This document shows positions 58,614 to 64,000 of a DNA stretch of 64,000 nt, one piece after another (positions within the stretch are counted from its first letter, which is position 1; every line of letters begins with the position of its first letter). This stretch comes from Epilithonimonas zeae. GTDB lineage: Bacteria; Bacteroidota; Bacteroidia; Flavobacteriales; Weeksellaceae. Made by a program: the position numbers and the translations under genes. The notes under the pieces are model-generated. The model saw nothing but the letters and a program-made list of their open reading frames with translations. It was not told the DNA's origin and made no database searches. Location: NCBI RefSeq assembly GCF_900141765.1, contig NZ_FSRK01000001.1, forward strand, positions 620,001 to 684,000, read 5' to 3'.

Positions 58614-60627
58614 ACGATTTACTTTTCGGTTTTATAAAACTGCTGTTGCGATATTTGTGACAGCTTCTTCGCTATGTTTTTCCCAGTCAAAAAAAGATTC
58701 GGTTAAGGAAACAGAGATTCAAAAAGTCAATGTTTACAAAAAGAATTTCAAAGAGATTCTTCCGGCTCAGACGCTTTCAGGCGAACAATTAGAGAGACTA
58801 AACAGTGAATCCGTTGCAGATGCATTGCGATACTTTTCTGGTGTTCAAATCAAAGATTACGGAGGAATTGGCGGACTCAAAACCATCAATATCCGAAGTA
58901 TGGGAAGCCAGCACGTTGGAGTTTTCTATGACGGAATTCAACTCGGAAATGCTCAAAACGGATTGGTTGATTTAGGTCGGTTTTCTTTGGATGATATTGA
59001 GGAAATCTCGCTTTATAACGGGCAGAAATCTGAGATTTTCCAGCCTGCAAAGGATTTTGGTTCGTCAGGTTCAATTTATCTTCAACCGAAAACACCGAGT
59101 TTTAAATTTAATAAAAAAACAAATCTCGTTCTGAGGTTGAAGAACAGTTCTATCGATTTGTTCAATCCGTCTTTCCGTTTAGAGCAGAAGATTTCGGAGA
59201 GAGTTTCGGCGAGTTTCAGTTCAGAATTTTGGCAGAGCGACGGGATTTATCGTTTTCGTTATCATAAAAAATATCCTGATGGCGAAAGAGCTTACGACAC
59301 AATTGCAAAACGTTTCGATTCTGATATCAAAGCCAAACGATTCGAAACCAGTCTCCACGGAAACCAGAATAATGGAAGCTGGAACATCCGAGGTTACGGT
59401 TATCTATCCAATCGTGGAATTCCAGGAGCGATTGTTAACAATAGATTTGGAGCAAGAGGACAGCGGATGATTGATGAAAATTATTTTGTTCAGGCTAATT
59501 TCAGAAAGAAGTTGTTTCCAAAACTAGAAACACAATTCAAAGGTAAGTTTGCCTATGATTACACAAATTATATTGATACTGTTTCATCCATAAAAATCAA
59601 AAATCAATATATCCAGAGAGAGGTTTATTTGTCTTCATCTAATATTTATTCCATTACACCAAAATGGGATTTCAGTGCTAATTTTGATTTTCAATATAAC
59701 AATCTGGATGCTTTTGGAACAGGGATTTATAATTTTTCTTTTCCGACTCGTTACACTTCCTTAGCTGCTTTTGCAACCACTTATGAGTTTAATCGGTTTA
59801 AATTTTTAGGAAGTCTTTTGGGAACTTTCGTTCACGAAGATGTTGAGATGAATGCCAAATCTCCCGATAAAAACGAATGGACACCGGCTGCTTTTTTAAG
59901 CTATCAACTTTCTAATGACTTTACGCTGAGAGCATTTTATAAAAGAATGTTTAGGATGCCGACATTCAACGATTTGTATTACACCAATATCGGAAATACA
60001 TTTTTGAAACCGGAATTCACAAACCAATATAACGTTGGCTTCACTTATCAGAAATTTTATAAAAATCAAACCTTCCAATCTTTCTATGCAAAGGTTGATA
60101 CTTATTTCAATAAAGTTCAGGATAAAATTGTTGCTGCGCCTAATGGAAGTATGTTCCGCTGGACGATGTACAATTTGGGAGAAGTTGAGATTATCGGAAC
60201 CGATGTTAATCTGCAAGCAGAATTACAGTTTGGAAATGTAAAAATCAAACCCTTGCTGAGTTATACTTATCAGAGTGCCAGAGATTTTTCTGATAGAGCA
60301 GACCCTTATTTTGGCGACCAGATTCCTTATACGCCTTGGCATTCAGGAACTTTTACACTGATGTCAGATTACAAAGATTGGTCGTTCAATTACAGTTTTA
60401 TGTATGTCGGTGAGCGCTATGATGTGAGCCAGAACAATATCGCTTTTAACTACATTCAACCTTGGTACACACACGATTTATCGATTCAGAAAAAAATCAA
60501 TTGGAAGAATTATCAGTTCAAAGCAAGCTTGGAAGTGAACAACATTTTCAATCAATTCTATGAAGTGGTTTTGAGTTATCCAATGCCGGGGCGAAATTTT
60601 AAACTCATTGTAAGTTTCACATTATGA
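58606..60627 (+). CDS. TonB-dependent vitamin B12 receptor, BtuB-like
   Basis: Outer-membrane receptor of 673 residues from ATG at 58606. Signal peptide about 1-27 (SLCFSQ). Plug domain about 45-150: LPAQTLSGEQLERLNSESVADALRY, GVQIKDYGGIGGLKTINIRSMG, VGVFYDGIQLGN, EEISLYNGQ; then a 22-strand barrel ending in a conserved Phe-rich FKLIVSFTL strand. Cobalamin as ligand is inferred from the riboswitch and the BtuG-like partner downstream. The ORF extends upstream into the leader, but ATG is chosen because a signal peptide starts there. Overlaps the next gene by ATGA. Confidence 0.92.
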   Translation: MVTRFTFRFYKTAVAIFVTASSLCFSQSKKDSVKETEIQKVNVYKKNFKEILPAQTLSGEQLERLNSESVADALRYFSGVQIKDYGGIGGLKTINIRSMGSQHVGVFYDGIQLGNAQNGLVDLGRFSLDDIEEISLYNGQKSEIFQPAKDFGSSGSIYLQPKTPSFKFNKKTNLVLRLKNSSIDLFNPSFRLEQKISERVSASFSSEFWQSDGIYRFRYHKKYPDGERAYDTIAKRFDSDIKAKRFETSLHGNQNNGSWNIRGYGYLSNRGIPGAIVNNRFGARGQRMIDENYFVQANFRKKLFPKLETQFKGKFAYDYTNYIDTVSSIKIKNQYIQREVYLSSSNIYSITPKWDFSANFDFQYNNLDAFGTGIYNFSFPTRYTSLAAFATTYEFNRFKFLGSLLGTFVHEDVEMNAKSPDKNEWTPAAFLSYQLSNDFTLRAFYKRMFRMPTFNDLYYTNIGNTFLKPEFTNQYNVGFTYQKFYKNQTFQSFYAKVDTYFNKVQDKIVAAPNGSMFRWTMYNLGEVEIIGTDVNLQAELQFGNVKIKPLLSYTYQSARDFSDRADPYFGDQIPYTPWHSGTFTLMSDYKDWSFNYSFMYVGERYDVSQNNIAFNYIQPWYTHDLSIQKKINWKNYQFKASLEVNNIFNQFYEVVLSYPMPGRNFKLIVSFTL

Positions 60628-61760
60628 GAAAACTAAATCTAATTTTAATGGCTTTTGCATTCATTACTTTAATGTCTTGCAGAACGGACGATATCATCAT
60701 TCGTGAGGAAGTTGAAGAAGGTCTTGCTCAACCGGAAAATACCGCTATCAAAGGGTTTTATCTTTTGAACGAAGGCAATATGGGAACGAACAAGGCGACT
60801 TTGGATTTCTTCGATTACACGACAGGAACTTATCATAGAAATATCTATTCCGAGATTAATCCAAATGTTGTAAAAGAATTGGGCGACGTTGGCAACGACA
60901 TCAAAATTTATGGAAGTAAGATGTACGCTGTCATTAATGTTTCTAATAAAATTGAAGTTCTGGAAGCCAAAACTGCTAAAAGAATCAAAACCATCAATCT
61001 TGAAAACTGCCGTTATGTGACTTTCAAAGACGGGAAAGTTTATGCTTCAAGTTACGCCGGCCCGGTTGTTCTCGACCCCAATGCACCGCTTGGAAAAATT
61101 GCTGAGATTGATACGGTTTCGCTTTCCATAAAACGTGAAGTTGTCGTTGGTTATCAGCCGGAGGAAATGACGATTGTCGGGAATAATCTTTACGTTGCCA
61201 ATTCCGGAGGTTACCGATTTCCAAATTATGACAAAACCGTTTCCGTCGTTGATTTGAACACATTTACCGAGACCAAAAAAATCGATGTTGCGATTAATCT
61301 TCATCACATTACAAAGGACGATGACGGCGATTTGTATGTGAGTTCCAGAGGCGATTATTACAACGTTCCATCCAGTTTATTTTTGGTCGATTCCAAAACC
61401 GGAACTGTGAAAAAAGACTTTCACATTGCGGTCAGCGAGATGACGATTGTGAACGGCAAACTCTATTATTACGGCAACGAATTCAATTACAACACGCATT
61501 CCTACACCAAATCTTTTGGAATCATTGATGTAAAAACCGAGCAAATCATCTCAAACAAAATCATCGACCAGGAATATGTAGATGCGATAAAAACACCTTA
61601 CGGAATTGCCGTCAATCCAATCACAGAAGACATTTATATGACCGATGCAAGGAATTATGTTTCCACAGGATTCGTCTATTGCTTTGATAAAAACGGAAAA
61701 TTCAAATGGAAAACTGAAGGCGGAAATATTCCTGCACACTTTGTTTTTCTCTATAAATAA
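60624..61760 (+). CDS. BtuG-like beta-propeller surface lipoprotein
   Basis: 378-residue lipoprotein (lipobox TLMSC, Cys19) that is a YncE/DUF5074-like propeller of seven blades: GFYLLNEGNMGTNKATLDFFD, VGNDIKIYGSKMYAVINVSNKIEVLEA, YQPEEMTIVGNNLYVANSGG, LHHITKDDDGDLYVSSRG, TPYGIAVNPITEDIYMTDARNY. In Bacteroides, the propeller BtuG sits on BtuB and captures B12 with very high affinity. The overlap of its start with the receptor stop implies stoichiometric translation. Named by similarity of role; direct B12 binding is inferred. Confidence 0.82.
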   Translation: MRKLNLILMAFAFITLMSCRTDDIIIREEVEEGLAQPENTAIKGFYLLNEGNMGTNKATLDFFDYTTGTYHRNIYSEINPNVVKELGDVGNDIKIYGSKMYAVINVSNKIEVLEAKTAKRIKTINLENCRYVTFKDGKVYASSYAGPVVLDPNAPLGKIAEIDTVSLSIKREVVVGYQPEEMTIVGNNLYVANSGGYRFPNYDKTVSVVDLNTFTETKKIDVAINLHHITKDDDGDLYVSSRGDYYNVPSSLFLVDSKTGTVKKDFHIAVSEMTIVNGKLYYYGNEFNYNTHSYTKSFGIIDVKTEQIISNKIIDQEYVDAIKTPYGIAVNPITEDIYMTDARNYVSTGFVYCFDKNGKFKWKTEGGNIPAHFVFLYK

Positions 61761-61766
61761 ATTGAT

Positions 61767-62951
61767 ATGAAAATGAAAAATTACTTTCTAAAATTTACTT
61801 TGCTGTCATTAATTACAATCGGAATGATTGCCTGTAAAAACGATGACGACGAAAATACGTTTAGCCTTGCTGATTCTTATTCCGTTGACCGTTTCAAAGT
61901 GTTGAATATTCCGACTAATACTTCAGGAACTTTCACTTGGAAAATTAATGATTCTTTGATTTCAGAAAATTCAACATTAGATTTCATCAGTCCTTACGCC
62001 AGAACTTATCCTTTGACTTTGCAGGTTGAAAGTAACGGAACGACTACAACTTACACCTCAAAAATCATTGTCAACAAAGAATCGGTTTCTTACAGTAAAT
62101 ACATTTCGAATGTTTTCGATTTCCGTCCTGCTGTTGGACAATTTATGAATGAGATTCCGGAATATTCTGCTGGAAATACATCGGAACAGATGATTCAGAA
62201 AGCGAAACAATCATTGGTTGGTTCCAATTCTTCGATGATTTCGTTGGGTGGATTTGGAGGTTATGTCACTTTTGGATTTGACCACACCATCCCAAATATG
62301 AATGGCAAAGATTTCAAGATTCTGGGCAATGCATTTTGGGGCGATTTGTCTGCGGAAGAACGTTCGGGCTCTTGCGAACCGGGAATCATTCTGGTAGCTT
62401 ACGACAAAGATAAAAACGGAAAACCCGATGAAGACGAATGGTTCGAAATTGCAGGAAGCGAATATTTCAAAAATACAACCGTAAAGAATTACACAATTAA
62501 TTACTTCAAACCCAACGAATCCAAACCGCCAGTTCCTGGAATAGAATATTGGGAAAACGATGTAGAATATATCAAGTGGACAGATAATCTGGGAAATTCA
62601 GGATTCAAAACAAAAAATGTTTTCCACATTCAAAGCTATTATCCGTTGTGGATTTCTGATGCTTCTTACAATTTTACGGGAACTAAGTTGGCTAATAATT
62701 ACTACGACCAGAGTGGAAGCGGAACGTATTGGGTCGGAAAGTCTTATGCCTTCGGATACGCAGACAACGCACCGAATAACGACGAAGCTTCCAATATTGA
62801 TATTTCTTGGGCTGTTGACAAGAACGGCAATTACGTCAAACTTCCCGGAATCGATTTCGTGAAAGTCTATACGGGAGTCAATCAGGAAGCGGGCTGGCTG
62901 GGCGAAGTTTCTACAGAAGTTGCCGGCGCTTACGATTTACACTTAAAATAA
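61767..62951 (+). CDS. Cell-surface lipoprotein of the B12 operon
   Basis: 394-residue lipoprotein (MIACKNDDDE, lipidated Cys near residue 23). A PKD-like domain (about 35-110, FKVLNIPTNTSGTFTWKINDS) precedes a larger domain with FRPAVGQFMNEIPEYSAGNTSEQMI, SLGGFGGYVTFGFDHTIPNMNGKDF, FWGDLSAEERSGSCEPGIILVAYDKDKNGKPDEDEW, and DISWAVDKNGNYVKLPGIDFVKVYTG. The family is found in B12 loci of Bacteroidetes next to BtuB/BtuG. Role unknown; probably surface-exposed and B12-related by context. Six bases after the propeller gene. Confidence 0.75.
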   Translation: MKMKNYFLKFTLLSLITIGMIACKNDDDENTFSLADSYSVDRFKVLNIPTNTSGTFTWKINDSLISENSTLDFISPYARTYPLTLQVESNGTTTTYTSKIIVNKESVSYSKYISNVFDFRPAVGQFMNEIPEYSAGNTSEQMIQKAKQSLVGSNSSMISLGGFGGYVTFGFDHTIPNMNGKDFKILGNAFWGDLSAEERSGSCEPGIILVAYDKDKNGKPDEDEWFEIAGSEYFKNTTVKNYTINYFKPNESKPPVPGIEYWENDVEYIKWTDNLGNSGFKTKNVFHIQSYYPLWISDASYNFTGTKLANNYYDQSGSGTYWVGKSYAFGYADNAPNNDEASNIDISWAVDKNGNYVKLPGIDFVKVYTGVNQEAGWLGEVSTEVAGAYDLHLK

Positions 62952-62985
62952 AATTCAACAATAATATTCTTTAAATCAATTAAAA

Positions 62986-64000
62986 ATGAAAAAGTTTTAT
63001 CTTTTCACATTGCTGTTGTTCTTTGCATTTTTTACCAATGCACAAGTCACAGTTCAGGGAGTTCCGAGAAATGACCTCAAAACGAATTCCATTAAAAAAA
63101 CTCAATCTAAAAAAGCAGATTTCACAATGGATGATATCATCTATTGGGTGGGAACAGGTTCTAACAAAGCAGCTTTCGTCGTTCAATGGAATGATGCTAA
63201 AAATCCAGATGCTTTGGTATGGGGTTTTAAATGGGACGGAAATGCAACCGGCGAAGATATGCTGAAAGCGATTGCAAAAACCGATAAGCGTTTTTTTTCA
63301 TTATTATACCAAGGAACACAATACGGAAGTGCAATTGGCGGACTTGGTTTTGACCTTGACGGAAAAGGAACAATCGGGCTTTACAATAATGGAAACACAA
63401 CTTATCCACTATATCCGGTAGATGGATTTGTTAATACAACTGCTTATGATTTTGACAATTATACAGCGATTGATCCTAATGATCATTGGGGAGCTGGCTG
63501 GTACACCGGTTATTGGTCGTATTGGGTAAAAGATCCTACAGATACGGATTTCGGGTATTCTGGTTTAGGAGCAAGTAGCAGACAATTGCAGAATGGTTCC
63601 TGGGATATCTGGAATTTCAACCCAAATTTTGAAAGCTTTGATATCTCATCAACGATGACGCCTGTTTCCGCTTATTCTGCACAGGCAGATTTTACCAAAG
63701 GTTATTTTATGGTAAATGAAGATTGGTTTGGTCACACAAACGGTTCTGTGAACTTTGTTGGTGATAATAACCAAATCTATTATAGAGTTTACAGCGAGAA
63801 GAATAATAATCAGGCATTTGGAGCGACGACTCAGTTTGGAACAATCTACGGAGACAAATTCTATTTCATTTCCAAACAAGCAGCTGATGGTGGCGATACA
63901 CAATACACACCTGGCGGAAGATTAGTAGTTGCGAATGCCACCACGATGGAGAAAATCAAAGGCTTTGACAACATCGGTGGAGGAGACGGACGTTCTTTCC
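62986..64000 (+). CDS. Secreted protein with DUF5074/BtuG-like propeller, 3' end cut by window
   Basis: Open from ATG at 62986 to the window end (338 codons visible). Signal peptide about 1-21 (FFTNAQ), no lipobox. An N-terminal domain (about 45-155) shows FTMDDIIYWVGTGSNKAAFVVQWND, ALVWGFKWDGNATGEDMLKAIA and GGLGFDLDGKG. From about 235 a propeller starts, YFMVNEDWFGHTNGSVNFVG, YRVYSEKNNNQAFGATTQFGTIYGDKFYFISKQ, DNIGGGDGRSF. The missing end could carry a T9SS sorting domain, fitting the absence of lipidation. B12 function inferred from the operon. Confidence 0.8.
   Translation, partial: MKKFYLFTLLLFFAFFTNAQVTVQGVPRNDLKTNSIKKTQSKKADFTMDDIIYWVGTGSNKAAFVVQWNDAKNPDALVWGFKWDGNATGEDMLKAIAKTDKRFFSLLYQGTQYGSAIGGLGFDLDGKGTIGLYNNGNTTYPLYPVDGFVNTTAYDFDNYTAIDPNDHWGAGWYTGYWSYWVKDPTDTDFGYSGLGASSRQLQNGSWDIWNFNPNFESFDISSTMTPVSAYSAQADFTKGYFMVNEDWFGHTNGSVNFVGDNNQIYYRVYSEKNNNQAFGATTQFGTIYGDKFYFISKQAADGGDTQYTPGGRLVVANATTMEKIKGFDNIGGGDGRSF

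Overview
The window is AT-rich chromosomal DNA of a flavobacterium, most likely Chryseobacterium or a close relative in the Weeksellaceae. The evidence is Bacteroidetes-type promoters (TTG, about 20 bp, TAnnTTTG), near absence of Shine-Dalgarno sites, type IX secretion (T9SS) C-terminal sorting domains on secreted proteins, the gliding/T9SS genes gldB, gldC and porT, and PF14905-type and TonB-dependent outer-membrane receptors. No tRNA, rRNA, CRISPR array, phage or intact insertion sequence was seen.

Region by region. 0-11 kb is mainly housekeeping: NAD(P)HX repair (cut by the window edge), topoisomerase IB, ftsX, uppP-truB, a T9SS cargo protein, rluF, a helix-hairpin-helix membrane protein, a MerR regulator, a gluconolactonase-like lipoprotein and a DbpA-like helicase. 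11.2-17.6 kb is a complete curli-type amyloid locus: a large curlin with an unbroken 22 x 11-residue register, a small second curlin, a CsgE whose N-terminal half looks like CsgH, CsgF, a CsgG extended by a putative beta-barrel, a beta-propeller lipoprotein, and a convergent LuxR-type regulator without the usual phospho-acceptor Asp. 18-34 kb holds rpsA, two more T9SS proteins (one an M36 metalloprotease), a DMT transporter, a glycosyltransferase, gamma-glutamyltransferase, an AraC-type membrane regulator next to an outer-membrane receptor, and rny. 34.7-36 kb holds a 6S RNA gene between rny and zapA, then a dispersed repeat.

36-47 kb is porT-ubiE, ribD, nadE, gldB-gldC, a cystathionine gamma-synthase-type enzyme and small genes, with several dispersed intergenic repeats. 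47-58 kb is an accessory region rich in regulators (AraC x3, one inactivated by a nonsense codon; HxlR; MarR-GNAT fusion), short-chain dehydrogenases, SnoaL/NTF2-like proteins, a hydrolase, a cupin and a carboxymuconolactone decarboxylase-monooxygenase fusion. Several regulators have clear inverted or direct repeats next to them. 58.2-64 kb is a vitamin B12 acquisition operon: a cobalamin riboswitch, a hairpin burying the receptor start codon, a BtuB-like receptor, two surface lipoproteins (one a BtuG-like propeller) and a further propeller protein running off the window.

The two systems most worth follow-up are the curli locus, with its fused accessory proteins, and the riboswitch-controlled B12 surface-capture operon. 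Functions are assigned from motifs recognised by eye; no database search was run.
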